A DNA stretch of 64,000 bases from contig CAVWEX010000005.1 in assembly GCA_963754125.1 (NCBI GenBank), positions 115,215-179,214 of the forward strand. Direction: 5' to 3'. Positions 7,689-17,388 of the stretch are shown one piece after another; within the stretch, counting starts at the first letter, position 1; each line of letters opens with the position of its first letter. The translations under genes were made by a program, and so were the position numbers. The notes under the pieces were generated by a model, which did not search any database, was not told the origin of the DNA, and worked only from the letters and a program-made list of their open reading frames with translations. The stretch is from RPQJ01 sp963754125 (GTDB taxonomy: Bacteria > Pseudomonadota > Gammaproteobacteria > Steroidobacterales > Steroidobacteraceae).

Positions 7689-9493
7689 TTGCGCGTCGCG
7701 ATCCAGCGCTCGACCTTGGCCTCGAGCACGTCGAGCGGTACGGCGCCGTCGCTCAGCACCTCGCGGTGAAAATCGCGCAGGTCGAACTTCGGCCCGAGCT
7801 CGGCCTCGGCGCGACGGCGCAGCGCCTGGAGCGCCAAGTCGCCCACCTTGTAGCCGAGCGCCTGGCCGGGCCAGGCGATGTAGCGCTCCACCTCCGACTC
7901 CACGTCGCTCGGCGCGAGCGTCGAGTTGTCGAGCATGTACTGGATCGCCTGCTCGCGGGTCCAGCCCTTGGCGTGCAGGCCCGTGTCCACCACGAGACGC
8001 ATGGCCCGAAGCTGCTCGTCGTTCAGCCGGCCGAACCACTGGTACGGATCGGTGAAGAGCCCGAGTTCCTTGCCGAGGTACTCGGCATACAGCGCCCACC
8101 CTTCGACGTAGGCCGTGTAGTCGCCGCCAAAGCGTCGGAAGCGCGGCAGTCCCTCCAGCTCCTGCTGGATCGTCACCTGGAAGTGGTGCCCGGGCGAGGC
8201 CTCGTGCAGGGACAGCGTCTCCATGCCGAACTTCGGCTGGGCCTTCAGGTTGTAGGTATTCACATAGAAGATGCCGGGCCGCGAGCCGTCGGCGGAGGGC
8301 TGCTGGTAGGAGGCTCCGGCCGCCGACTGCGCGCGGAACGCCTCCACCTCGCGCAATTCGTAGTCAGCCTTCGGAAACACCGAGAAGGCCTTGGGCAGGG
8401 CCGCGTCGATGCGGACCTTGAGCTCGCGGTAGCCCGCGAGCAGGTCCTCACCCTTCGTGTAGTAGAACTTCGGGTCGGTCTCGAGGTGGGTGAAGAACGC
8501 CTCGAGGTCGCCCTCGAACCCGACCGTCCGCCGCACCTCGTCCATCTCGCCGAGGATGCGCGCGACCTCGCCGAGGCCGACCTGGTGGATCTCCTCCGGC
8601 GTCAGGGCGGTGGTGGTGTGGTCCTGCACGTACAGCGCGTACCAGGCCACGCCGTCGGGCAGCGCGCTCCAGGCCACCGTCGAGCGCGTCTTCGGCAGGT
8701 ACTCGTCGCGGACGAAATCACGCAGTCGACGGAAGGCGGGCAGGACCTCGTCGCGGAGGGCCGCCGTATAGGCGGCGGTGAGCCGCTCCCGGTCAGCGGG
8801 CGCGACGCCCTCGGGAAAGTCGCGCACCGGCGCGAAGAACAGGCTGTCCTCCGGCCGCTCGACCACCATCCCCTCGAGCTGTACCAGCACCTTCTCCATC
8901 ACGGGGCGCGGCTGCACGACACCGCGCGCGGCACCCTCGCGCATGTTGACGATGGCCTGGTCCATCCACGTGACCATGCCGCCCATGCGCTTCAGCCAGT
9001 TGTCGTAGTCCTCGGCCGTCGCGAACGGCTGGGCGTTCGTGCCCGAGCCGAGCGCGACCATGGTCGTGAGCAGGCTGCCGGCCTGGTTGAGGGGCAGCAT
9101 GTGCGCGGGGAAACGCTCGGCGTCGCGCATGCGCTCGCGTTCGTGCAGGAAGATCGCGTGGGAGGTGCGGTCGGCCGGCGAGAGCTGCGCTACGTCGATC
9201 GCCTGCGCCTCGGCGAGGTAGCGCGCGTTCAGGGCCTGCACCTCGGCACGGAACTGCGGGCCGAGGGAGTTCGGCAGCTGGTCGTCGTAGCGGTGGTCGC
9301 CGATGTAGGTGGCGAGCAGCGGGTTGAGTCGCAGCATGTCCTCGAAGAAGCGCTCGAACAGCGCGTGCAGCGCCGGACCGGCATCCGCGGCGGTGGTGGC
9401 CGTCGCCGCCGGCGACGGGACGGGCTCCGACGGCTGCACGGCGCAGGCGGAGAGGACGGCGCACAGGGCAACGACAGGCGACAGATGCTTCAC
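7685..9493 (-). CDS. DUF885 family lipoprotein, predicted metallohydrolase
   Basis: A 602-residue protein with a lipoprotein signal (MKHLSPVVALCAVLSAC). Near residue 420 it has HEASPGHHFQ and then EGWALYAEYLGKELG, the two segments that define intact DUF885 enzymes and look like a zinc site. DUF885 members are thought to act as peptidase-like hydrolases in the envelope, but substrates are generally unknown. It is followed directly, with a 4-base overlap, by a degenerate paralogue. The two form a tandem duplication in one operon. Confidence 0.92.
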   Translation of the reverse strand: MKHLSPVVALCAVLSACAVQPSEPVPSPAATATTAADAGPALHALFERFFEDMLRLNPLLATYIGDHRYDDQLPNSLGPQFRAEVQALNARYLAEAQAIDVAQLSPADRTSHAIFLHERERMRDAERFPAHMLPLNQAGSLLTTMVALGSGTNAQPFATAEDYDNWLKRMGGMVTWMDQAIVNMREGAARGVVQPRPVMEKVLVQLEGMVVERPEDSLFFAPVRDFPEGVAPADRERLTAAYTAALRDEVLPAFRRLRDFVRDEYLPKTRSTVAWSALPDGVAWYALYVQDHTTTALTPEEIHQVGLGEVARILGEMDEVRRTVGFEGDLEAFFTHLETDPKFYYTKGEDLLAGYRELKVRIDAALPKAFSVFPKADYELREVEAFRAQSAAGASYQQPSADGSRPGIFYVNTYNLKAQPKFGMETLSLHEASPGHHFQVTIQQELEGLPRFRRFGGDYTAYVEGWALYAEYLGKELGLFTDPYQWFGRLNDEQLRAMRLVVDTGLHAKGWTREQAIQYMLDNSTLAPSDVESEVERYIAWPGQALGYKVGDLALQALRRRAEAELGPKFDLRDFHREVLSDGAVPLDVLEAKVERWIATRK

Positions 9494-9649
9494 GAGGGCG
9501 TCCCGGCGGGCAGGAGGGGCCGCGATTATACGGGCTCGGGCGCCCGTTCAGACGTCGGCGCCGTCCGCGCCGCGGTCCGACGCCGCGCCGGCCTGATATC
9601 CTAGCGAGCCTCGCCCGACGACCTTTTTCGTGGCTCCCGGAACCCTCCC

Positions 9650-10312
9650 TTGAGCACACTTCAGCTGCGTGCCGCAGACGGCCACCCACTCTCCGCCTAC
9701 CTCGTCCGGCCGCAGGGCACGCCCCGCGGCGCGGTGGTCGTGGTGCAGGAGATCTTCGGTGTGAACCGCCACATCCGGCGCGTCGCCGAGCAGTACGCCG
9801 CCGAGGGCTACCTCGCCATCGCACCGGCCCTGTTCGACCGCCTGGCGAAGGACGTCGACCTGGGCTACGACGCGGCCGGCCTGCAGGCGGGCATCGAGCT
9901 CATGATGAAGGCGACCAACGAGGACGCGATCGCCGACCTCGACGCAGCCATCGCCGCGGTGTCGCATGCCGGCCGCGTCGGCATGGTCGGTTACTGCTGG
10001 GGCGGCCGCGTGACCTACCTCGCAGGCTGCCGTAGCAGCATCGCCGCGGGCGTCGCCTACTACGGCGGCGGAATCGCGCAACTGCTGCCCGAGACGCCGC
10101 GCTGCCCGATGATGTTCCACTTCGGCGAGCACGACTCGCACATCCCGGCGGCCGACGTCGAGAGAATCCGCGCGGCCTTCCCGACGGGAACCTTCCACCT
10201 CTACCCGGCCGGCCACGGCTTCAACTGCACCGACCGCGCCGACTTCGACGCCCGGAGCGCGCAGCTCGCCTTCGAGCGCAGCATCGAGTTCTTCCGCCAC
10301 CACGTGGGATGA
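9650..10312 (+). CDS. Dienelactone hydrolase family protein
   Basis: A 220-residue alpha/beta hydrolase. The nucleophile elbow is GYCWGG with Cys in place of Ser. The acid and base are in HFGEHDSHIP and PAGHGFNC, giving the Cys-Asp-His triad of dienelactone hydrolases. The start is a TTG just before SerThrLeuGln. Family members open dienelactones in chlorocatechol breakdown, but many chromosomal copies act on unknown esters. Its stop overlaps the start of the semialdehyde dehydrogenase gene (ATGA), so the two are likely co-translated. Confidence 0.92.
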   Translation: MSTLQLRAADGHPLSAYLVRPQGTPRGAVVVVQEIFGVNRHIRRVAEQYAAEGYLAIAPALFDRLAKDVDLGYDAAGLQAGIELMMKATNEDAIADLDAAIAAVSHAGRVGMVGYCWGGRVTYLAGCRSSIAAGVAYYGGGIAQLLPETPRCPMMFHFGEHDSHIPAADVERIRAAFPTGTFHLYPAGHGFNCTDRADFDARSAQLAFERSIEFFRHHVG

Positions 10313-11785
10313 GAACCACCATGACGATCTCGCTGACCGACCCGACCCTGCTCCGCCAGCAGTGCTATGTGGACGGTGCCTGGGTCGCCGCCGACGCCGG
10401 CGGCACCGTGGACGTCGCCAACCCCGCCACCGGCGCCGTCATCGGCACGGTGCCGAACATGGGCGCCGCGGAAACGCGTCGCGCCATCGAGGCCGCGGCC
10501 GCGGCCTTTCCGGAGTGGGCCGCCCGCACGGCAAAGGAGCGCACGGCGATCCTGCGGCGCTGGCACGACCTGATGCTCGCGAACGTCGACGACCTCGCCG
10601 TGCTGATGACCGCCGAGCAGGGCAAGCCACTCGCCGAGGCGAAGGGCGAGATCGCCTATGCCGCCGCGTTCATCGAATGGTTCGCCGAGGAAGGCAAGCG
10701 CGTGTACGGCGACGTCATCCCCGGCCACCAGCGCGACAAGCGCCTGATCGTGCTGCGCCAGCCAATCGGCGTCGTCGCGGCCATCACGCCCTGGAACTTC
10801 CCGGCGGCGATGATCACGCGCAAGGCGGGTCCCGCACTCGCCGCCGGTTGCACCTTCGTCTGCAAGCCCGCGATGCAGACGCCCTACTCCGCGCTCGCCA
10901 TGGCCGAGCTCGCCCACCGCGCCGGCATCCCGAAAGGCGTGTTCAGCGTAGTCACCGGTTCCGCCACCGCGATCGGCGGCGAGATGACCTCGAACCCGCG
11001 GGTGCGCAAGCTCACCTTCACGGGCTCGACCGAGATCGGCAAGAAGCTGATGCAGCAGTGCGCCGGCACGCTCAAGAAGGTTTCGCTGGAGCTCGGCGGC
11101 AACGCGCCGTTCATCGTGTTCGACGACGCCGACCTCGACGCCGCCGTGCAGGGCGCGATCGCCTCGAAGTACCGCAACACCGGCCAGACCTGCGTCTGCG
11201 CCAATCGCCTGCTGGTGCAGGAAGGCGTGTACGACGCGTTCGTCGCGAAGCTGGTCGAAGCGGTGCGCAAGCTGCGCGTGGGCGACGGCCTCACGGGCGC
11301 GACCGACCAGGGTCCGCTGATCGACGCCAAGGCCGTGGCCAAGGTCGAGGAGCACATCGCCGACGCCGTCGCGAAGGGCGGCACGGGTCGCGCTCGGCGG
11401 CAGGCGCCACGCGCTCGGCGGCACGTTCTTCGAGCCCACCATCGTCACGCACGTGAAGCCGGACATGCTGGTCGCACGCGAGGAAACCTTCGGCCCCGTC
11501 GCGCCGATCTTCGCCTTCAAGGACGAGAAGGAAGCGATCCGCATGGCGAACGACACCGAGTTCGGCCTCGCCTCCTACTTCTACACCCGCGACCTCGCAC
11601 GCGCCTGGCGCGTCGCCGAGGGACTCGAGTACGGCATCGTGGGCCTCAACACCGGGCTGATCTCGACGGAAGTCGCGCCGTTCGGCGGCGTGAAGGAATC
11701 GGGCATCGGCCGCGAAGGCTCCAAGTACGGCATCCTCGACTACACCGAACTCAAGTACTTCTGCATCGGCGGCATCGAGAGTTGA
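10309..11785 (+). CDS. gabD: Succinate-semialdehyde dehydrogenase (NADP+), frameshifted
   Basis: An aldehyde dehydrogenase of about 490 residues. TPWNFPAAMITRK and FTGSTEIGKKL form the cofactor site. LELGGNAP carries the catalytic Glu and NTGQTCVCANR the catalytic Cys. The overall pattern fits GabD, which oxidises succinate semialdehyde to succinate. The frame breaks near 11385, where one extra G restores LGGRRHALGGTFFEPTIV and the rest through GYSIL-like end segments to 11785. The first ATG overlaps the previous stop. A second in-frame ATG lies 12 bases on. The substrate assignment is by family resemblance. Confidence 0.88.
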
Positions 11786-12982
11786 CCGCCGCGTCGCGGG
11801 ACCGCGCGCTGATCGTCCTGCTCGCGGCCGTCGCGGCGCTCGGCCCGATCGCGACCAACCTGTACCTGCCCGCGCTCCCCGCGGTGCGCGAGCACTTCGA
11901 CGCGAGCGTCGCCGAGGTGCAGGCGACCTTCTCGGTCTCGCTGGTGATGTTCGCGTTCGGCATCCTGGCGTGGGGCCCGTTCTCCGACCGCTACGGACGC
12001 CGCGCCGCCGTGCTCGGCGGGCTCGGGATCATGATCGCCGGCGCGGTGGTCTCGCTGCTGTCGCAGAGTCTCGACGACGCTGATCGCGGGCCGCGCGCTG
12101 CAGGCCTTCGGCACCGCGACCGGACTCGTGACTGCACGCGCGATCGTGGCCGACCTCTATCCCGCCGAGCGGATGGCGAAGACGCTCGCCTCGCTGACCA
12201 TGGTCGCCGTGATGGGCAACGCGCTCGCGCCGGTGCTGGGCGGCCTGATCGCGGCGGGGCTCGGCTGGCGTGCGATCTTCGGGGTGCTGGTGATCGCCGC
12301 GGTGGTCGTGGGCGGCTTCGTGTGGCGGCGCCTGCCCGAGACGCGCCCGGTCGGCGTCCACCCGCCGCGCGGTCGCGACATGCTGGGCACGGCGTGGTTG
12401 CTGGTGCGCATGCCGCTGTTCACTGGATGCGTGCTGCAGAGCGCGGTGGTGTACGCCACCTTCCTCGTGTTCATCTCGCTCGCACCCTACGTGATGGTGT
12501 CCGCGCTCGGCCGCCCCGCCACGGAGTTCGGGTTCTACTACCTCTTCATCGCCGCGGGCTACTTCCTCGGCAACTGGTCGGTGGGACGCCTGATGGCGCG
12601 GCACGACCTGCACTGGCTGGTCGTGAACGGCGTGCTGCTGTCGGCCACGGGGGCGGTCGCGGCGCTGGCGTTCGTGGCGTTCGGACTCACCCACCCGCTG
12701 TGGATCTTCGTGCCGATCGGCGTGCTGTCCTACGGGCAGGGACTCGCACTGCCCAACGTCACGGCGACCGCGGTGAGCCTCGCGCCCCAGCACGCCGGGG
12801 TCGCCTCGAGCACCATCGGCTTCCTGCAGCAGATCATCGGCGCGGCCTGCGTGCAGTGGATGGGGCACTTCCCGACCGACACCGCCCTGCCGATGCTGGT
12901 CTTCTGCGCCGGGGTGTGCGTGCTCGGCGTGGGCATGCTGTACGTGTTCCCGCGGGTCGAGGCCGGACGCCGCCGTGGCTGA
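11782..12982 (+). CDS. MFS drug-efflux transporter, Bcr/CflA type, frameshifted
   Basis: A 12-helix major facilitator of about 400 residues. IATNLYLPALPAV in helix 1 and SDRYGRR in the 2-3 loop are typical of Bcr/CflA exporters. The start is a TTG overlapping the stop of gabD. The frame breaks near 12078, where one extra base separates SQSLD from TLIAGRALQAFGTATG. It then continues with ARAIVADLYPAERM to a stop at 12982. It is predicted to export drugs or small metabolites by proton antiport in the inner membrane. Confidence 0.88.
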
Positions 12983-13090
12983 CCCCGGCGCTTCGCTCCC
13001 CTGGCGCACCGCGAGGGGCGCCGCGCGCGGTGCGGCGGCGGGGAAGTTGCGGTATGGTGCCCGGCCCATTCCGCCCAGTCGCGCTCCCAG

Positions 13091-14188
13091 ATGACCGGTT
13101 ACCTCGGCACCCCCGACTACCGCCACGGCTCGCCGGCCCGGCTCGGCGTCCTGCTCGTCAACCTCGGCACGCCGGACGAGCCCACGACCGCGGCCGTGCG
13201 CCGCTACCTCGCCGAGTTTCTCTGGGATCCGCGCGTCATCGAGGCGCCGCGGGTGCTGTGGTGGCTGATCCTGAACGGCGTCATCCTGCGCACGCGTCCC
13301 AAGCGAAGCGCGCACGCTTACCAGCAGGTGTGGACGCCGCAGGGCTCGCCGCTGCTGGTCGAGTCGCGGGCGCTCACCGCGGGACTGTCGGGGCGGCTCG
13401 CCGTACGCTTCGGCGACCGCGTGCGCGTCGAGCTCGCCATGACCTACGGCAATCCCTCGATCCCGGACGCGCTCGAGCGGCTGCGCCGGGACAACGTGCA
13501 GCGGCTGCTGGTGCTGCCGATGTACCCGCAGTACTCGGCGACCACCACGGCCTCGATCTTCGAGCGGGTCACGACCGAGCTCTCCCGCTGGCGCTGGCTG
13601 CCGGAGCTGCGCATGGTCAACCAGTACTGGGAAGAGGACGCCTACATCGCGGCCGTCGCCGATGGCATCGCGGCGCACTGGGAGCAGCACGGACGCAAGC
13701 ACCTGCTGTTCTCGTTCCACTCCATTCCGAAGCGCTATTTCCTGGCCGGCGATCCGTACCACTGCTTCTGCCAGGGCACGGCGCGGCGCGTGGCCGCGCG
13801 GCTCGGGCTTGCCGAGGGCGAGTGGTCCCTCGGCTTCCAGTCGCGGTTTGGCCGCGAGGAGTGGCTCAAGCCCTACGTGGACCTGCTGCTGAACGACTAC
13901 GCGCAGGCGGGTCCGAAGCGCGTGACGGTGGTGTGCCCGGGTTTCGCGACGGACTGCCTCGAGACGCTCGAGGAGATCAACATGCAGAACCGCGAGGCGT
14001 TCCTCTCGCACGGCGGCGAGGCCTTCGACTACGCGCCCTGCCTGAACTCGAGCGAGCCGCACGTGGCGCTCTACGAGCAGGTGGTTCTGCGCCACGCGCA
14101 GGGCTGGCCAGAGCTCGAGGGGCGGGACGACACCGAGACGCTCGCGCGGTCTCGGGAGCGCGCGCTGGCGCTCGGCGCGCCGGCCTGA
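13091..14188 (+). CDS. hemH: Ferrochelatase
   Basis: A 365-residue protein starting MTGYLGTPDYRHG, then GVLLVNLGTPDEPT, the N-terminal signature of HemH. MTYGNPSIPD, PMYPQYSATTTASIFE and the metal-site segment LLFSFHSIPKRY follow in order, with CPGFATDCLETLEEI near the end. It inserts ferrous iron into protoporphyrin IX, the last step of heme synthesis, at the membrane face. Length is normal. The VOC gene begins 8 bases later, so the pair may be one transcript. Confidence 0.96.
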   Translation: MTGYLGTPDYRHGSPARLGVLLVNLGTPDEPTTAAVRRYLAEFLWDPRVIEAPRVLWWLILNGVILRTRPKRSAHAYQQVWTPQGSPLLVESRALTAGLSGRLAVRFGDRVRVELAMTYGNPSIPDALERLRRDNVQRLLVLPMYPQYSATTTASIFERVTTELSRWRWLPELRMVNQYWEEDAYIAAVADGIAAHWEQHGRKHLLFSFHSIPKRYFLAGDPYHCFCQGTARRVAARLGLAEGEWSLGFQSRFGREEWLKPYVDLLLNDYAQAGPKRVTVVCPGFATDCLETLEEINMQNREAFLSHGGEAFDYAPCLNSSEPHVALYEQVVLRHAQGWPELEGRDDTETLARSRERALALGAPA

Positions 14189-14195
14189 CGGGCAC

Positions 14196-14909
14196 GTGCT
14201 CGGACGATTCCTCGAGGTCAGCGTCCGCGCACCGGACGTGCCGGCCTCGCTGGCGTTCTACGAATCGCTCGGCTTCGTCCAGGCGGTGACGGGCGACGCC
14301 CGGCCGCACGTTTACGCAGTGGTCACCGACGGGCGCCTGTACCTCGGCCTGCACGGCGCGGGCGACGACGAGGCGACCCTGACCTGGGTGCACCCGGACC
14401 TGGCGACGCACGCACCGCGCCTCGAGGCGCTCGGCATCGACCTGGAGGTCGCGCGGCTGGGCGCCGAGGAGCTGCACGAGCTCGGGTTTCTCGACCCCGC
14501 CGGCCAGCGCGTGTCCTTGCTCGAGGCACGCACGTTCTCGCCGCCGGCCGCGCCGGCGATCTCCTCGCAGCTCGGGTATTTCGAGGAGTTCGGCATCCCG
14601 ACGCCCGACCTCGAGCGCTCCGCGGCGTTCTGGGACGCACTCGGCCTCGTGGCCTTCGAACCGGTCCGCGAGCCGTTCGCACGGGTCGTCGTCGCCGGCC
14701 GCGACCTCAACCTCGGTCTCTACGACCTCGCGCTGCGCAGGCCCGTGCTCACGTTCTCGGATCCGGCCATGCCGACGCGCGTCGCCGCACTGCGCGAGCG
14801 AGGGCTGCGATTTGTAGAGAAGCTCCCCCGCGGCCTGAGCGCACGTGAGCACGCGATGCTGGTCGCGCCCGAGGGCACCTGCCTGCTCCTCACGACCGGC
14901 GAGGAATAG
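14196..14909 (+). CDS. Glyoxalase/VOC superfamily protein, two domains
   Basis: A 237-residue protein with two vicinal-oxygen-chelate domains (about 1-115 and 123-235). Each has the beta-alpha-beta pattern around a segment like FYESLGF or FWDALGL. It starts with GTG. Proteins of this kind bind a metal and act as dioxygenases, glyoxalases or resistance proteins. The ligand residues are not clear enough here to choose. It follows hemH closely on the same strand. Confidence 0.8.
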   Translation: MLGRFLEVSVRAPDVPASLAFYESLGFVQAVTGDARPHVYAVVTDGRLYLGLHGAGDDEATLTWVHPDLATHAPRLEALGIDLEVARLGAEELHELGFLDPAGQRVSLLEARTFSPPAAPAISSQLGYFEEFGIPTPDLERSAAFWDALGLVAFEPVREPFARVVVAGRDLNLGLYDLALRRPVLTFSDPAMPTRVAALRERGLRFVEKLPRGLSAREHAMLVAPEGTCLLLTTGEE

Positions 14910-14969
14910 GCTGCAGCACCGTTGCGCTACCATGGTGGCCTGACGTCGAAACGGAGACCGGATCGCATC

Positions 14970-15530
14970 ATGCAGTGGCGCAATACGTCGAGAAGCTACG
15001 GGGCCGTCGCGAAGTTCCTGCACTGGAGCATCGTGATCCTGATCATCTGCCAGTACGTGATCATCGAGGCCGCGGAGGAACTGCCCGACGGGCCGGACAA
15101 GCTCGCGGGCATCGCCAACCACAAGTCGCTCGGCATGCTCGTGCTCGGTCTCGCGCTCGCACGCATCGCCTGGAAATTCCTGAACGGCCGGAATCCCCCG
15201 CCCGTGCCCATGCCGCGCGCGCAGCGCATGGCTGCGGCGGCGGGCCACGGGCTGCTGTACGTGCTGATCCTCGCCCAGCCGCTGAGCGGCTGGCTCATGT
15301 CGTCCACCGCTGGCTACCCCGTGTCCTTCTTCGGCCTGTTCGCTTTCCCGGCGCTGGCCGGAAAGGACGAGGGCGCCCACGAGTTCTACGAAGAGGTGCA
15401 CGAGGTGCTGTTCGCCGTGCTGGCGACGGTCGCCGTGGTGCACGCGCTCGCGGCGCTCTACCACCACTTCTGGCGCAAGGACGACACGCTGCGGCGCATG
15501 CTGCCGTTCACGCGGCCGCGTTCGCCGTAG
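14970..15530 (+). CDS. Cytochrome b561
   Basis: A 186-residue di-heme membrane protein. The start MQWRNTSRSYGAVAKFLHW and the His in the first helix match bacterial cytochrome b561. Further His residues lie in NHKSLGM, GHGLLY and VHALAALYHHF. Four transmembrane helices are visible. Family members pass electrons from ubiquinol, with a probable superoxide-oxidase role in E. coli CybB. The open frame extends 48 bases further up, but the family begins at the ATG chosen here. Confidence 0.92.
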   Translation: MQWRNTSRSYGAVAKFLHWSIVILIICQYVIIEAAEELPDGPDKLAGIANHKSLGMLVLGLALARIAWKFLNGRNPPPVPMPRAQRMAAAAGHGLLYVLILAQPLSGWLMSSTAGYPVSFFGLFAFPALAGKDEGAHEFYEEVHEVLFAVLATVAVVHALAALYHHFWRKDDTLRRMLPFTRPRSP

Positions 15531-15551
15531 CGCGGCCCGCGGCACCGGCCG

Positions 15552-16995
15552 TCAGTTGCGCGAGCGGCTCCCGAGCACACTCACGATCCAGATCGCGAGC
15601 GCCGAGAGCACCACGCCCGGCACCATCTCGTAGAGCGCGAAGATGGGGCCGCTGCCCTGCTTCCAGAGGATCACGGTGAGCCCGCCGACGATCATTCCGG
15701 CGAGCGCGCCGTTGCGCGTCATGCGCGGCCAGTACAGCGACAGCACGATGGCCGGCCCGAACGCGGCGCCGAAGCCGGCCCAGGCCCAGGCCACGAGGTC
15801 GAGCACCCTGTTCTCCGGGTTGAGCGCCAGCAGGTAGGCGAGCAAGGCGATGCCGAGCACCGCGCCGCGGCCCACCCACAGCAGCTCGGCGCGACCCGGG
15901 TCGCTGCGGAACAGGCCCTTGTAGAAATCCTGCGCAAAGGCCGAGGACGCGACCAGCAGCTGCGCCGACGGCGGTGCTCATGATCGCCGCCAGGATGCCC
16001 GCGAGGCACAGGCCCGCGAGCACCGGGTGCAGGTGCGCGGTGGACAGCTGGATGAACACCTTCTCGGTGTCGGGCCCGGCGAGCGGCGGCGAGATCAGCG
16101 CGGCGCCCGCGAGGCCCACGACGATGGCCGCGAGCAGCACGACGATCACCCAGACCATCGCCACGCGCCGCGCCGTGGGCATCTCCTCCACCGAGCGGAT
16201 GGCCATGAAGCGCGCGAGGATGTGCGGCTGGCCCGGGTAGCCGAGGCCCCACGCCAGCAGCGAGACGATGCCGATGGCACCGAGCGCCTCGCCACCGCTG
16301 CCGAGGAAGGGGTCGAGCAGCGCCGGCTCGCGCGCCTCGAGCGTGGCGAGCATGTCGCCGAACCCGCCCGCGAGCCCGACGCCCATCGCGGCCACCAGGA
16401 TCAGCGCGAAGAACATCAGCGTGCCCTGCAGCACGTCCGACCAGCTCACGGCGAGGAAGCCGCCGAAGAACGTGTAGGCCAGCATCACGAAGCTGCCCCA
16501 CAACATGGCGTCGTGGTAGTGCATGCCGAACAGCGACTCGAACAGGCGCCCGGTGGCGACGAATCCCGAGCTCGCGTAGAAGGTGAAGAACACCAGGATC
16601 AGCAGCGCGGTGATCGTGCGCAGGACACGCGAGCGGTCGTCGAAGCGGCGCTCGAAGTAGTCGGGCAACGTGAGCGAGTCGCCGAGCTGCTCGGTGCGCA
16701 CCCGCAGCGGCGCGGCGATGAACCGCCAGTTGAGCCAGGTGCCGACGATCAGGCCGGTGGCGAGCCACACGGCATCGAAGCCCGCGAGGTAGGCAAGGCC
16801 GGGCAGGCCCATGAGCAGCCAGCCGCTCATGTCGGAGGCCTGCGCGCTGAACGCCGTCACCCAGCTGCCGAGCGAGCGGCCGCCGAGGATGAAGTCCGCG
16901 AGGTTGGTCGTGCGCCGGTAGGCGACGAAGCCGAGCACCAGGCAAACGCCCATGTACACGACGATGGTGCCGACGATCACGGGCAGGTTGTTCAT
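15552..16995 (-). CDS. putP: Sodium/proline symporter, frameshifted
   Basis: A sodium:solute symporter of about 480 residues. The N-terminus has FILGGRSLGSWVTAFSAQASDMSGWLLMG, which with the next helices is typical of PutP. The frame breaks near 15968 within IMSTAVG/QLLVASSAFAQDFY. Removing one extra base joins both halves, and the protein ends at GSRSRN. It carries proline inward with sodium. In PutP the segment is usually STADSQLL, while the joined reading here is STAVAQLL. That difference sits at the damaged site and should not be over-read. Confidence 0.87.
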
Positions 16996-17388
16996 TCTCG
17001 TGCGGCGCCGGCCGGTCGTCCGGACGCTCTCCCCCGAATCAGTGACATGCGCTCAGGATCTCGCGAGAAGGTGACGAGATGCAAAGAGAAATTCACCGAA
17101 CCGTCACACTCGTCGCGATCACGGCGGGCAGGCTGCACCGTCGTCGACGCTGTTCCGCCCCCGGACAGTTCTCCGACAGACGGACCGCGACGAGGCAGCA
17201 TCAGCCGGATGACGGCAGCAGGGACGGATGCGATAAGCCCTCAAAGCGGACCCGACACGCCGGAGCAGGGCACGAGACCCGCGCCCTGCTCCGGCGGTTC
17301 TTTGCACCGGCGCCTCTCCGCCCTTGCAACCCGCGGGCCCGGACCGGCATCCAACGGACATCTCCACCGCATGTCCCGGATGTTTACG
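16996..17388. other. Divergent intergenic region between putP and the DUF4097-like gene
   Basis: A stretch of about 390 bases with no convincing gene. It must carry the promoters of both flanking genes. I could not pick a clear -35/-10 pair. It contains one strong inverted repeat at 17259-17295, listed separately. Confidence 0.6.
17259..17295 (+). terminator. Perfect 13-bp hairpin with weak T-rich tail
   Basis: Arms GCCGGAGCAGGGC and GCCCTGCTCCGGC pair perfectly around an 11-base loop and are followed on the plus strand by GGTTCTTTG. It resembles a terminator with a poor U-tract. It may end an unannotated short leader transcript ahead of the DUF4097-like gene, or may only be a structural element. 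Confidence 0.35.

Noticed and set aside
5439..7769. 776-codon plus-strand frame opposite the DUF885 gene
   Set aside because: Antisense shadow with low-complexity composition; the minus-strand DUF885 protein is well supported.
7689..8099. N-terminal extension of the second DUF885 frame into its neighbour
   Set aside because: The extra 137 codons lie within the other DUF885 gene in another frame; the GTG at 7688 gives a lipoprotein signal.
12029..14095. Long minus-strand frame of 688 codons opposite the MFS and hemH genes
   Set aside because: His/Arg/Gly-rich translation typical of antisense in high-GC DNA; hemH on the other strand has full family motifs.
10309..14289. A single plus-strand open frame of more than 1300 codons spanning gabD, the MFS gene and hemH
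   Set aside because: It is produced by the frame breaks near 11385 and 12078 and by GC-rich readthrough. Conserved motifs show separate aldehyde dehydrogenase, MFS and ferrochelatase genes.
17283..17310. Sigma-54 promoter before the DUF4097-like gene
   Set aside because: GG and GC pairs are 9 bases apart, not 10, and the flanking match is poor.
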